A stretch of DNA of 64,000 nt, taken from assembly GCF_017916475.1 (NCBI RefSeq), contig NZ_JAFMTB010000002.1, positions 1,178,001 through 1,242,000 of the forward strand. The letters run 5' to 3'. Every line of letters begins with the position of its first letter. Within the stretch, counting starts at the first letter, position 1. Source of the stretch: Patulibacter sp. SYSU D01012. Lineage in GTDB: Bacteria; Actinomycetota; Thermoleophilia; Solirubrobacterales; Solirubrobacteraceae. The notes beneath the pieces were generated by a model. The model was not told the DNA's origin. It did not search any database and worked only from the letters and a program-made list of their open reading frames with translations. The position numbers were made by a program, and so were the translations under genes. Positions 1 to 8,582 of the stretch are shown here, piece by piece.

Positions 1-2345
1 TTCGACGCCGCCAGCGCGACGGCCTTGGGCAGCACGACCGTGGTGCCCTTGATGCCGGCCTCGCCGTCCTCCTGCGTGACCGTGGCCTCGACCGACGGGT
101 GCTTGAACTTGCCCATCTCGGAGCGCTTGCCGAACGCCATCTGGATGCTCGGCTCGAACTCCTGCGCGGCGCAGTCGCCGATGCCGACGTCCGCCGTGCG
201 GCCGGCCGCGATCCCGCCGAGCGACGTGACGGTCGCCCCCAGGCGGGCCGGGCCGCACGAGGTCGGGTTGCGGGTGAAGCCCTTGCGGTTCATGTCGAGC
301 CGCAGGCTGCGCATGCGCAGCACGACGCCCTCGATGATCTGCGGCAGCGGGTCGCTCGTGACGGTCACGTGGCCGTCGACGGGGTTGATGTTCAGCGCCT
401 GGCGGACCACGACGTTGCCGAGGTCGTAGGGGCCCGCGACCGCGCGGATGATCGTGACCATGCCGAACGGCGCGCCGGCGTACCCGTTCGTCAGGTACAC
501 CGGGCCGGCGAGCGGGTACGGCTCGGGGCCGGGGCCGGACAGCACCGAGGCCGTGCCGATGCGCGAGGACTCGGGGCAGGCCTGCGCCGCGATCTGGGCG
601 GCGGCGCAGCGCGGCACGCCCTTGATCTTCGCCGTCATGCCTTGCGGCAGGTCGACGCGGATGCCGCTCATCGTCTGGTCGCCGTCCTTGCGCTGGAAGC
701 CGACGGCCAGCGGCGTGAACGCGCCGGCCTTCGCCGAGCCGGTCGCGGCCCCGAACGTGGGCTCGAAGCCGAAGTGGTCGCCGCAGCCCTGCACGCCGAC
801 GCCGGTCGACGGCGTGGCGGCCGCGCGGCCGGACCACGGGTCCATGGACGACGTCAGGCTGCCGCCCTCGCAGGTGATCGGCGACGCGATGACCGCGCGG
901 GGTCCGCCGTCGAACCGCAGCTCCAGGTCGGAGAACGGCAGCTGCGGGTTGTCCTCGAAGACGGTCGTCAGCTGCCCCGTCTGCGGGTCGGGCTTGACCG
1001 AGCCGGCCAGCCGGATCGTGACGCCCGGCGCCGACGCCGCGACGAACAGGCGGTAGCGGTCACCGGGGCGCTGCTCGCCCAGGTACACGTCGCCCGTCAG
1101 CTCCTGGTCGAGCACCGGGGTGCGGATCGACACCGTGCCGACCTTCGACCCGGGCGGGCACGAGATCGGGTTGTCGGTGCCCTTGCCGAAGGCGCCGTCG
1201 GCGCAGGTCTCCAGGCCCTTCGCGGCGGACGGGCTGATGCCGAAGCCCTGGGGCAACGTCACCTGGATGCGGCGCGCGTGGGCGGTGGCGAGCGTGCCGG
1301 CGTCCTGGGACTGCGGCACCTGGATGCCGACCGTCAGGCCGGTCGGGCTGTCGCGGTCGACGGTGCCCGGCGTGACCGTCACCGTCGGGTCGAACGGGAT
1401 CTGGTCGCAGCCCTCGGCGCCGACGGGCGTGGTGTAGCTCGCGTCTCGCCCGTCCCCGTCGTACGAGTTGGAGTGCATGGTGGACGTCTGGCGCCCGGCG
1501 CACGAGGTCGGGTTGGAGAGGAACGCCGTGGTCTTGTCGGCGACGGAGCGGTTGCCGCCCTCGGGCGGGGCGATGAAGCCGTCGAGGCCTGTCCCGCGCA
1601 CGTCGGTCTCCCTCCGGGTGCGAAGCGGGTCGTGCCGAGCAGCGCCCGGGACGCCCCAGAAGATGAGGCGTGAGCGGACGAGCGCCGGGTTGATCGGCAC
1701 CTTCGGGATGGTGAAGAACAGTCCGTTGTCCGACGGACGGACGCCTCCGATGATCTCGATCGGCGACAGGTCGGCCCGGTTGCCGTCGTAGGTGGACAGC
1801 TGACCGGAGCCCGGCGCCTGAGCGGGATTGAACGCGAACCGGGCGACCTGTCCCGGCTTCCGCTCCATGTTGTAGAGCGGCACCAGAACGTCGACCGTTC
1901 GCCGCGTCCCTCCGATCACGAGCAGGGGGATCGTGCCGCGGATGGTCAGCCGCTGCACCCCGATCTGCGACTCGACCGGACAGTCCTCGTCCTCGAGCTG
2001 CGCGTCGCTGCAGGTCGGGAACGCCCGCGGGTTCGGCACCAGCCCCTGCGGGATGTCGACGCGGATGTCCTTCGTGTTGCCGATCGGCTCGCCGTTGCCG
2101 TCCGTGGCGAACGTGAAGTCGGTGATGCCGAACGGCGGGCGGCCGCCGGCCTGCTGGAAGTACGCCTCGTCGTTGTCGTCCTCCGTGAGCACCCCCGCCT
2201 TGAAGTCGGTGATGTCGTAGGCGTGCGCGGCCGGCGCGAGCGCGGCGGCCGTCAGCGGCGCGGCCAGCAGCGTGGCCCCGACGAGCAGCCGGCGCAGCGA
2301 CTGATGTGATCCGCGGCGCGCGCCGCGGACGGACATGGCTCCCAT
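1..2345 (-). CDS. Large secreted modular protein, paralogue A (C-terminus cut off by window edge)
   Basis: This is a long reading frame open from the ATG at 2345 to the window edge, about 781 residues. An AGGAG ribosome site lies some 9 bases upstream; a second in-frame ATG follows at 2336. The N-terminus has Arg residues, then a hydrophobic Ala/Leu stretch ending near an AHA-Y cleavage-like site, so export is predicted. The mature part aligns along its whole length with the next gene (2682-5603). Shared features are the opening YDITDF/YEIENF block, a CPxxSxIG motif, a DNGLFFTI block and NPTSC motifs. The last visible residues (EDGEAGIKGTTVVLPKAVA) match paralogue B near residue 800, so about 150 residues are missing. 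I do not recognise a named family; function is unknown. Extracellular or surface location is inferred from the signal peptide. Confidence 0.85.
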   Translation of the reverse strand, partial: MGAMSVRGARRGSHQSLRRLLVGATLLAAPLTAAALAPAAHAYDITDFKAGVLTEDDNDEAYFQQAGGRPPFGITDFTFATDGNGEPIGNTKDIRVDIPQGLVPNPRAFPTCSDAQLEDEDCPVESQIGVQRLTIRGTIPLLVIGGTRRTVDVLVPLYNMERKPGQVARFAFNPAQAPGSGQLSTYDGNRADLSPIEIIGGVRPSDNGLFFTIPKVPINPALVRSRLIFWGVPGAARHDPLRTRRETDVRGTGLDGFIAPPEGGNRSVADKTTAFLSNPTSCAGRQTSTMHSNSYDGDGRDASYTTPVGAEGCDQIPFDPTVTVTPGTVDRDSPTGLTVGIQVPQSQDAGTLATAHARRIQVTLPQGFGISPSAAKGLETCADGAFGKGTDNPISCPPGSKVGTVSIRTPVLDQELTGDVYLGEQRPGDRYRLFVAASAPGVTIRLAGSVKPDPQTGQLTTVFEDNPQLPFSDLELRFDGGPRAVIASPITCEGGSLTSSMDPWSGRAAATPSTGVGVQGCGDHFGFEPTFGAATGSAKAGAFTPLAVGFQRKDGDQTMSGIRVDLPQGMTAKIKGVPRCAAAQIAAQACPESSRIGTASVLSGPGPEPYPLAGPVYLTNGYAGAPFGMVTIIRAVAGPYDLGNVVVRQALNINPVDGHVTVTSDPLPQIIEGVVLRMRSLRLDMNRKGFTRNPTSCGPARLGATVTSLGGIAAGRTADVGIGDCAAQEFEPSIQMAFGKRSEMGKFKHPSVEATVTQEDGEAGIKGTTVVLPKAVALAAS

Positions 2346-2607
2346 GCTGTCTCTCCTCTCCCGCGCCCGCCGGGGATGCGGGCGACGCGAGGAGGCTACG
2401 CGCTCGACACGCCGGTGTCCACCGGGAACGTGACGGTCGTGCACCGGATCGCGACCGCGGGTAGGACGCCGCGCCACCTCCGGACCACGACGTCGCTTCC
2501 GCGTCGGTCCCGACCGGGCCGCGGGGGCCGCGAGGGCGGCGCGAGTGTCGCGAGGGCCGCGACCGGGCCGCGCGAGGACCGCGGCGAGGACGGCCGTGCC
2601 CCGAACG

Positions 2608-2672
2608 CACGGAACCCCGGCGTCGGCCGGGGTTCCGTGGTGCTGCGGGCGGCCGGGGCGCGGGCCCCGGCC
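2608..2672 (-). terminator. Tandem GC-rich hairpins downstream of the large secreted protein B
   Basis: Two perfect inverted repeats follow the stop at 2682 on the minus strand. The nearer has 8-bp arms (2651-2658 and 2665-2672). The farther has 13-bp arms (2608-2620 and 2627-2639) with a 6-base loop. Neither is followed by a T-run, as is common in high-GC actinobacteria. Termination between the two paralogous genes is inferred. Confidence 0.6.
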
Positions 2673-2681
2673 GGAGCGCGG

Positions 2682-5603
2682 TCAGCGCTTCTTCTTGCCG
2701 CCGCAGCTGCGCTTCATGGCGGCCGACTTCGTCACGGCCTTGCCGTTGTAGCCGCCGAACTTCGCCTGCGCCTTCAGGCCCTTCGCGGAGCAGATGTCGC
2801 GCGTGGCCTGGAGGATGCCGTGCTTGCCGCCGTTGATGGAGAGCGCGAACTCGGTGATCGGCGCGTCGGGGATCGCCCCGAACGTCGTCACGAGCTTCTT
2901 GTTCTTCACGTCGGTGGTGGCGCGCAGCTTGATCGTCACCTCGCCGCGCAGCGGCACGTAGAGGTTCGGCAGCGTCGGGACCTCACGGCCGTCCGCCGTC
3001 GTGCGACGACCCTCGACGAAGTAGACCGGACCCTGCACCTGGCGGTTGAGGATCGTGGTGGTCGCCTTCGCGAAGCCGACGATCGAGCCCTTCGGGCACT
3101 TGTCGGCGCGGGCCTGCTCCGGGGTGCAGAGCGCGCTGGCGTTCTTCGCCGCCAGGGCGATCGCCGTCGGCATCGTGACCGACGTCGACTTGATGCCGGC
3201 CTCGGACTCGAACTGCTTCACGCGCACGAGCACGCGCTGGTAGTCGAACTTCTTCAGCGACTTCTTGTTCTGCAGCTGGACCGAGACCCGCGGGTTGAAC
3301 GGGAGCTTGTCGCAGCCGGTGAACACCAGGCCGGCGTTCGGCGTCGAGCCGGCGCCGTTGGCCGAGCCGAGCGCGCTGTGGATCATCGCCGTCCCGCACG
3401 AGGTCGGGTTGCGGAGGAAGTCCTTGCGGTCGACCGAGATCGCCAGCTCGCGCAGGCGCAGCTGGATGCCACCGACGACCTGCGGGAGCGGGTCGCTGCG
3501 CAGCGTGATCTGCGCCGTGTCCGGATCGATGTACAGGGCCTGACGGACCACGACGTTGCCGAGGTCGTACGGACCGGCGACGGCGTGGATGATCGCGACC
3601 GCGCCGTACGGGGCGCCCGCGTAGCCGCCCGTGAAGTACACCGCGCCGGTCAGGGCGTACGGCGACGCACCGGGGCCGGCCTTGACAGCAACCGTGCCGA
3701 TGCGCGTGGACTCGGGGCACGCCTGCGCCGTGATCTGGGCGTCGGAGCACTGCGGGACGCCCTTGACCTTGGCGGTCACGCCGACGGGCATCTTCGCCTC
3801 GATGCGGCTGAGGAACTGCTGGCCGTCCGGGCGGGCGAAGCCGACGTTGAGCGGCGCGTACTTGCCCGAGAGCGGGTTCGTCGAGACGGCGTTGAAGGCC
3901 GGCGCGAAGCCGAAGCCGTCGCAGCCCGTCACCTGCACCGACGCGCGGGAGACCGCGGACGCGTTGCCGCTCCACGGGGAGAGCTCGCCGGAGCCGACCG
4001 TCGGCACGCACGTCTGGGGGCTGGCGATGATGGCCTTCGAGCCGCCGTCGAAGTCCAGGCGGAACTGCGAGAACGGCAGCTGCGGGTTGTCGTCGAACAC
4101 GGCGACCACGCGGCCGTCGTTCTCGTTCGGCGTGACGGTGCCCTTCAGGCGGATCGAGATGCCGTGGCCGTCCGCGTTGACGAACAGGCGGTAGCGGTTG
4201 CCGGGCAGCGGCTGGCCGACGTAGACGTGGCCGTCCAGCGGCGCGTCGAGGACCGGCGTCGTGATCTTCACGTTGCCGATGCGCGAGGCGGCCGGGCAGG
4301 AGATGGCCCGGTCGGTGCCCTTGCCGAACTGCTCGTCCGTGCAGGCCTCGAGGCCATTGGCGGCCGACGGGCTGATCGTCATGCCGGCGGGCAGGGCGAC
4401 GGCGACCTTCTTGACGTGCGCGGTGGCCAGCGTGTCCATCGAGTCGGACTGCGGCACGTCGAGCTGGACGGCCAGCGGCACCGGCGCGTCGCGCTGCAGG
4501 GCGCTCTCGCCGAAGCTCGTCGTCTGCGAGAACGGCACCTGGTCGCAGCCCTGGAGGCCGTTCGTGTCGGCGCCGACCGTGTAGTCGGCCGTGCGCGTCT
4601 GGCCCTCACCCGCGGGCGGGTAGGGCGGGTACGACTCGCTCGCGGCGTAGGAGTCGAGGGTCAGCGTCGCCTTCTGCGGGCCGCTGCACGACGTCGGGGA
4701 GTTGAGGAAGGCCGCGTCGGTGCGGGTGATCCCGGAGGCGCCCGTCGGCAGGCGGCGGCCCAGGAACGGCTGCGGGTTGCCCGCCTGACCCAGGGCGGTC
4801 GAGATGCCGCCGGGCACCGGATCCGCGCCGTTGAGGCTCAGGAGCTGCAGCGCCGCCGCGCCACGGACGGCGTCGTGGGCGCTCGAGCCGGGCGCGCCCC
4901 AGAAGGTCAGGGTGCTGCCGGTGAGCACCGCCGCCCCGCCGTCGGTCGTCGTCGGCCGCGGGACGTTGTTGATCGTGAAGAAGAGGCCGTTGTCGTCCGG
5001 CCGCATGCCGCCGACGACGTCGACGATCTCGCCCGTCGACTGGCCGCCGGGCTGGGTCGGGTTGAACGAGAAGCGGGCGAGCTCACCCTCGCGCGGCTCC
5101 ATGTTGAACAGGCCCACGGTCAGCCGCAGGTCGCCGCGCGTGCCGAGCGGCAGGCCGAACGGGTTGGCCGGGGTCCCGGCCGCGCCGCCGGCCAGCAGCT
5201 TGCTCAGCCGCAGGACGGTCGTGCCGATCTGGCTCGCCGGCGGGCAGCTGTTCGCCTCGAGCTGCTCCTGTTCGCACTTCGGCACCGACTCCGGGTTCGG
5301 CACCAGGCCGGGCGGGGTGTCGACGCGGATGCGACGCGTGTAGGCGTCGTTGTTGCCGTTGGCCGTCTTCTTCGTGTTGAAGTCGATGATCCCCTGGTAC
5401 GGGTGACCACCGGCCTGGCTCTCGAAGGTCGTCCCGTCGGCCTTGACGATGTTGGCCGAGAAGTTCTCGATCTCGTACGCCTGGGCCGCGGTGGCACCGG
5501 CGAGGGGCACGAGCAGGCCGAGCCCGACGCCGAGCGCCCGGACGGCGGTGCGGCGTGAGGGGCCGCCTCTCTGCCTGCTGCGTGGAACGGTGATGCGACG
5601 CAC
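2682..5603 (-). CDS. Large secreted modular protein, paralogue B (973 aa)
   Basis: This is a complete 973-residue protein of unknown function. It starts at GTG 5603, preceded by AGAGGAG about 8 bases upstream. Residues 1-42 form a signal peptide (Arg-rich start, LGVGLGLLVPLAGA, cleavage near AQA-Y). The mature protein carries a recurring element with a Cys-Pro, Ser and Ile/Val-Gly: CPPASQIG near residue 120, CPAASRIG near 436, CPESTRIG near 629 and CPKGSIVG near 836. Each is followed by a beta-rich stretch, often with a VY[VF] strand. PTSC motifs sit near 303 and 733. The C-terminus is basic (CGGKKKR). No LPXTG motif or membrane anchor is visible. The upstream neighbour on the same strand is its paralogue, with 336 bases between them. 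A repeat-built surface or extracellular protein is inferred. Confidence 0.88.
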   Translation of the reverse strand: MRRITVPRSRQRGGPSRRTAVRALGVGLGLLVPLAGATAAQAYEIENFSANIVKADGTTFESQAGGHPYQGIIDFNTKKTANGNNDAYTRRIRVDTPPGLVPNPESVPKCEQEQLEANSCPPASQIGTTVLRLSKLLAGGAAGTPANPFGLPLGTRGDLRLTVGLFNMEPREGELARFSFNPTQPGGQSTGEIVDVVGGMRPDDNGLFFTINNVPRPTTTDGGAAVLTGSTLTFWGAPGSSAHDAVRGAAALQLLSLNGADPVPGGISTALGQAGNPQPFLGRRLPTGASGITRTDAAFLNSPTSCSGPQKATLTLDSYAASESYPPYPPAGEGQTRTADYTVGADTNGLQGCDQVPFSQTTSFGESALQRDAPVPLAVQLDVPQSDSMDTLATAHVKKVAVALPAGMTISPSAANGLEACTDEQFGKGTDRAISCPAASRIGNVKITTPVLDAPLDGHVYVGQPLPGNRYRLFVNADGHGISIRLKGTVTPNENDGRVVAVFDDNPQLPFSQFRLDFDGGSKAIIASPQTCVPTVGSGELSPWSGNASAVSRASVQVTGCDGFGFAPAFNAVSTNPLSGKYAPLNVGFARPDGQQFLSRIEAKMPVGVTAKVKGVPQCSDAQITAQACPESTRIGTVAVKAGPGASPYALTGAVYFTGGYAGAPYGAVAIIHAVAGPYDLGNVVVRQALYIDPDTAQITLRSDPLPQVVGGIQLRLRELAISVDRKDFLRNPTSCGTAMIHSALGSANGAGSTPNAGLVFTGCDKLPFNPRVSVQLQNKKSLKKFDYQRVLVRVKQFESEAGIKSTSVTMPTAIALAAKNASALCTPEQARADKCPKGSIVGFAKATTTILNRQVQGPVYFVEGRRTTADGREVPTLPNLYVPLRGEVTIKLRATTDVKNKKLVTTFGAIPDAPITEFALSINGGKHGILQATRDICSAKGLKAQAKFGGYNGKAVTKSAAMKRSCGGKKKR

Positions 5604-5873
5604 TGGGCTCTCTCCTCTGGGGGTACTGCGCCTACGAACGGGAGCAAGCTACGCGGTCTGGCGTTGCGTGTCCACCAGCACACGATACTCGTTTATTTAC
5701 ACCGTGAACCGGCGCATCTCCGCGAAGGACCAGGGGAACGCCCCTGGTGCCGGGCCGTGTTTCCAAAGACGGCCCACGCGCCACGGCCGACCGCCGGTCC
5801 AGGAGGGCGACCGGGACCCCGCCAAGACGCGGGGATAGCCCGGGTCGCAGCGAGGCTCCGCGGGGCGCGGGGC

Positions 5874-5991
5874 GGACGCATGGGGCGCCGGGGGACGCAC
5901 GGGCGCCGGAGGACGCATGGGGGGCCGGGGGACGCATGGGGCGCCGGGGGGGGGGCGCATGGGACGCCGCGCGGACGCAGAGGACGCCGCG
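5874..5991. repeat. Imperfect 18-20 bp tandem repeats with a 10-G run
   Basis: The 524-base divergent spacer (5604-6127) between the large secreted protein and the flavin reductase contains a run of about six degenerate copies of GGACGCATGGGGCGCCGGG. Copies start near 5874, 5893, 5911, 5930, 5953 and 5972. A homopolymer of ten G lies at 5946-5955. The reading frame through it is open but Arg/Gly-rich and not protein-like. The rest of the spacer shows an AT-richer patch near 5683-5700 that could hold the promoter of the minus-strand gene, but I cannot place its hexamers securely. Confidence 0.75.
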
Positions 5992-6089
5992 CGGGCACAC
6001 GAGGCTGGGCACGGCCGCATGGGCGGCGCGCAGACGCACAGGCCCCGGCGCGGACCCCCGGCGCCACCGGGCTTCCCCCGGCCGCGGGC

Positions 6090-6095
6090 TAGACT
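6090..6095 (+). promoter_or_regulatory. Possible -10 element of the flavin reductase gene
   Basis: TAGACT lies 32 bases before the ATG at 6128 and fits the actinobacterial TAnnnT -10 pattern. No convincing -35 hexamer is present at the expected distance. This is a weak call. Confidence 0.3.
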
Positions 6096-6127
6096 CGCGG
6101 CACCCGTTCCCGGCGGAGGACGCACCC

Positions 6128-6631
6128 ATGAGCACGAGCCCCGCACGCACCGCCCCCCACGGCGATCCGGACCACTTCCGGCACGTCCTCTCGCACGTCC
6201 CGACGAGCGTCGTGGTCGTCACCGCGCAGGCCCCCGACGGCCCCGCCGGCATGGCTGTCGGCTCGTTCACGTCGATCTCGCTCGAGCCGCAGCTCGTCGG
6301 CTTCTACCCGGCGCGCACGTCGTCGACGTGGCCGCGCATCCGCGACGCCGGCCGATTCTGCGTGAACGTCTTGGCGCAGGGTCAGGACGAGCTGGCGCGG
6401 CGCTTCGCGCGGCGGGGCGCTGACCGCTTCGCCGACCTGCCGACGACGGCCGCTCCCTATTCCGGCGCCCCCGTCCTCGATGGCATCGTCGCCTGGATCG
6501 ACTGCGAGCTGGAGCGCGAGATCGAGCTCGGCGACCACACGCTCGTGGTGGGCCAGGTCATCGACCTGGGCGTCACCCGCAGCGATCACCCGATGGTCTT
6601 CAGCCGCGGCGCCTACCCCGGCCTGAACTGA
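6128..6631 (+). CDS. Flavin reductase-like FMN-binding protein
   Basis: This 167-residue protein matches the flavin reductase domain family (Flavin_Reduct, as in HpaC/NtaB-type small components). These proteins reduce FMN or FAD with NAD(P)H and pass the flavin to a partner monooxygenase. Visible family features are the N-terminal FRHVLSHVPTSVVVVTA strand, the FMN-contact region GMAVGSFTSISLEP, the FCVNVL motif in the middle, and a late GDHTLVVGQVIDLG segment. Length is normal for the family. ATG 6128 was chosen because GGAGG sits 8 bases upstream and the region before it codes only low-complexity Arg/Gly. No two-component monooxygenase is adjacent, so its substrate system is unknown. The neighbouring minus-strand gene is an MhuD-like haem monooxygenase; a link is possible but unproven. 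Confidence 0.88.
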   Translation: MSTSPARTAPHGDPDHFRHVLSHVPTSVVVVTAQAPDGPAGMAVGSFTSISLEPQLVGFYPARTSSTWPRIRDAGRFCVNVLAQGQDELARRFARRGADRFADLPTTAAPYSGAPVLDGIVAWIDCELEREIELGDHTLVVGQVIDLGVTRSDHPMVFSRGAYPGLN

Positions 6632-7006
6632 CCCGGAACCCCAGGAGGGACGACCACACCGGCGGCCAAGCACGCCGGGAAGCCGAGCTCACCAGGACGC
6701 GGAGCTGCGACCTAGCGGAGCGGCCCTTCCGAGCGGCGAACGGCCCTCGACTACGCTCGACGAGAGCCTGAGGGTTCTTCGGTTATGCCCGGAGCCGCCT
6801 CGGCTTCGGCGTCGACCGAGGATGGCGCCGTCGCTCGGAGCCCCACCGCCCTCACCGACCGCGCTCCGGCCCCTCGATCCGCCTCGAGTGGCCCGCGAGG
6901 CCGCTAGAGGGTGCCAGCGGCGCGAACGTCCGCCGAGGGCGCCGCAATCGGCGAGGAGCAGGAAGAAACGGCGCCGGCGGAGCCTCCACCGACGCCTGAG
7001 GGAACG
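6632..7006. other. Convergent spacer, no feature recognised
   Basis: This is 375 bases between the stop of the flavin reductase and the stop of the MhuD-like gene. I see no convincing coding frame, RNA gene or strong hairpin. Short GC-rich inverted repeats could serve as terminators but are not distinctive. Confidence 0.5.
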
Positions 7007-7348
7007 TCAGGCCGTGGTGGCCGACGCGGCGGCGTCGACCGAGATGACCACGTCGAAGCCGAGCACGCTGGACCCGTGGGCGACCGGCTTCGCGGCGCCG
7101 CGATCGGCCGAGGCGTGCGCGTGGCCGCGCTGGAAGGCCTCGCTCTTCACCCACGCCTGGAAGGCCTCCTCGCTCTCCCAACGGGTGTAGACGAAGTACC
7201 GCGTCTCGTTCTCGGTGGGCCGAAGCAGCTCGAAGCCGAGGAAGCCCGGCATCTTCTCGACCTCGGACGCGCGCTTGGCGAAGCGCTCCTCCAGCTCGGG
7301 ACCGCGAGCGGGGTCGACCTCGATCGCGTTGATCTTCACGACAGCCAT
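7007..7348 (-). CDS. mhuD: MhuD-like haem-degrading monooxygenase
   Basis: This 113-residue protein has an antibiotic-biosynthesis-monooxygenase (ABM) fold. It is strikingly close to mycobacterial MhuD, which cleaves haem and releases iron. The MhuD-like start xVVKINAIEV is present, as are GFLGFxLLRP, RYFVxTxWES and EAFQAW. The catalytic Asn7 and distal Trp66 of MhuD are conserved at the same numbers. The axial histidine corresponds to His76 or His78 in GHAHA, a one-residue shift from MhuD His75. ATG 7348 was chosen over an upstream in-frame start because GGAGG lies 8 bases before it and homology begins there. A role in iron recovery from haem is inferred; no haem importer is seen in the window. 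The gene is probably monocistronic. Confidence 0.88.
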   Translation of the reverse strand: MAVVKINAIEVDPARGPELEERFAKRASEVEKMPGFLGFELLRPTENETRYFVYTRWESEEAFQAWVKSEAFQRGHAHASADRGAAKPVAHGSSVLGFDVVISVDAAASATTA

Positions 7349-7513
7349 CTGGTGCCTCCAGGGGTTCGGTGACCCGACGAGCATGGCAGGCGCGGCCCCG
7401 CCCCTCATCGGGGGCGGCTACGGAGCGGCACCCCGGCAACCGACCACCCTGAGCCACCGCGCGGTGCACCGAAGGCGGGTAACCCTGTCGACCCCCATCT
7501 CCCAGACCCATCC

Positions 7514-7555
7514 GTCTGTGTTGCGCCCGGCGCAGTACAGACCGAGCGCTCCGGC
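7514..7555 (+). promoter_or_regulatory. Near-palindrome with conserved flank, copy 1
   Basis: This lies in the 427-base spacer between the mhuD-like gene and the LysR-type gene. Arms are gtctgtgttgcgc (7514-7526) and gcgcagtacagac (7530-7542) around a 3-base spacer, with 11 of 13 positions pairing. It is followed by gaccgagcgctccgg. The same 15-base flank and a similar palindrome occur in reverse orientation at 19606-19657. A protein-binding site or a small dispersed repeat is inferred. Nothing else was recognised in this spacer. Confidence 0.6.
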
Positions 7556-7775
7556 CGACGGACCCGACTACTCCCCCCTCGGCCGCAGCGGACCGATGGT
7601 CCAAGCTCCTCCCGACGCTGCTCCCCTCGGACCGGCGCCAGCGGTGCCGTCGGGCGGCGCGCCGAGCCGACGCGACGTGCCCGATCAGCGGCGAAGAGCG
7701 ACGGATGCGTGCCGGTTCGTCGCCGGTTCGCCGCCACTGGTCCGCGCCCTCCGCTCCACTCCTACCGTCGTCTCC

Positions 7776-8558
7776 ATGCTCGACGCGAAACAGGTGACCA
7801 CGGTGCTCGAGGTCGCGGACGAGCAGAACATGCGCGCGGTGGCCCGGCGGCTCGGCGTCCACCCGTCGACGGTGACCCGGCGAGTGCAGCGGGCCGAGGC
7901 GCTCCTGGGGGTGCGGCTCTTCCGGCGCACGCGACGGTTCGTGTCGGCGACGCCCCAGGGCGAGGCGGTGTTCAGCGTGCTGCGTGCGCTGCGCGACGCG
8001 CACCGGGCGGCCGGGCGCCGCGCGCGTGAGGTGGCCGACGGAGGGGCCGGGACCGTCCGGGTCGCCGTCGTCGGCGACGTGACCGCGACCGTGCGGGCGC
8101 TGGTGGACGAGCTGCGGCGGACACGGCCGGGGTGGACCGTCGCCCTGCGCCGCACGAGCTGGCCGGCGGCGTACCTGGACGTCGAGCATCACCGGCTCGA
8201 CGTGGCCATCGGCGCGGGCGCGTGCCGGCGGGGCGCACGGCCGCCCGGGACGCCACGCACCGAGGGCGGGCGGGGCCACGTCCGGCGCATCGCCCCGAAC
8301 CGCACCGACGAGCACGCCGTCATGATCCGCGGCACGTGGCGCGGGGCGCACGCCTCCGCTGCGCGGAACGTCGTCGAGCGGCTGGTGCGCGAGGCTCGGT
8401 GGCAGGTATCGCCTCCGCGCTCGCTGGAGGCTCACATCGCCGCCTACCTGGCCCGTCCGGTCGATGAGGACGACGAGTGGATCGACCACCGCGATGCTGG
8501 CGCGGAGGCGTTCGCGCTGGGCGGCGGACGCAGTCCGACGGCGGCGGGCGCGACGTGA
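7776..8558 (+). CDS. Short LysR-type transcriptional regulator
   Basis: This 260-residue protein starts with a classical LysR winged-helix region at residues 1-60: AVARRLGVHPSTVTRRVQRA followed by LGVRLFRRT. It binds DNA by family. Residues from about 85 start like the effector domain (VRVAVVGDVTATVRALVDEL, LDVAIGAGA). After about residue 150 the sequence becomes Arg-rich and no longer looks like a complete periplasmic-binding-type fold. Typical members are about 300 residues. The C-terminal half may be degenerate or frameshifted. ATG 7776 is the start where homology begins, although the frame is open upstream. Regulatory targets are unknown. The palindrome at 7514-7555 lies 220 bases upstream and could be an autoregulatory site. 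Confidence 0.65.
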   Translation: MLDAKQVTTVLEVADEQNMRAVARRLGVHPSTVTRRVQRAEALLGVRLFRRTRRFVSATPQGEAVFSVLRALRDAHRAAGRRAREVADGGAGTVRVAVVGDVTATVRALVDELRRTRPGWTVALRRTSWPAAYLDVEHHRLDVAIGAGACRRGARPPGTPRTEGGRGHVRRIAPNRTDEHAVMIRGTWRGAHASAARNVVERLVREARWQVSPPRSLEAHIAAYLARPVDEDDEWIDHRDAGAEAFALGGGRSPTAAGAT

Positions 8559-8582
8559 GGGCGGCGGCCCCGACCTACGCGG

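Noticed and set aside
2376-5558. A 1060-codon open frame on the plus strand opposite the large secreted protein B
   Set aside because: It is Arg/Ala/Asp-rich low-complexity sequence typical of the antisense of a high-GC gene. The minus frame has a signal peptide, ribosome site and homology to its paralogue.
5747-6127. In-frame N-terminal extension of the flavin reductase through the G-rich repeats
   Set aside because: The translated extension is Arg/Gly low-complexity, while ATG 6128 has a good ribosome site and matches the family start.
6852-8489. A 545-codon minus-strand frame covering the MhuD-like and LysR-type genes
   Set aside because: It runs antisense or out of frame to two genes with clear family features and shows only low-complexity composition.
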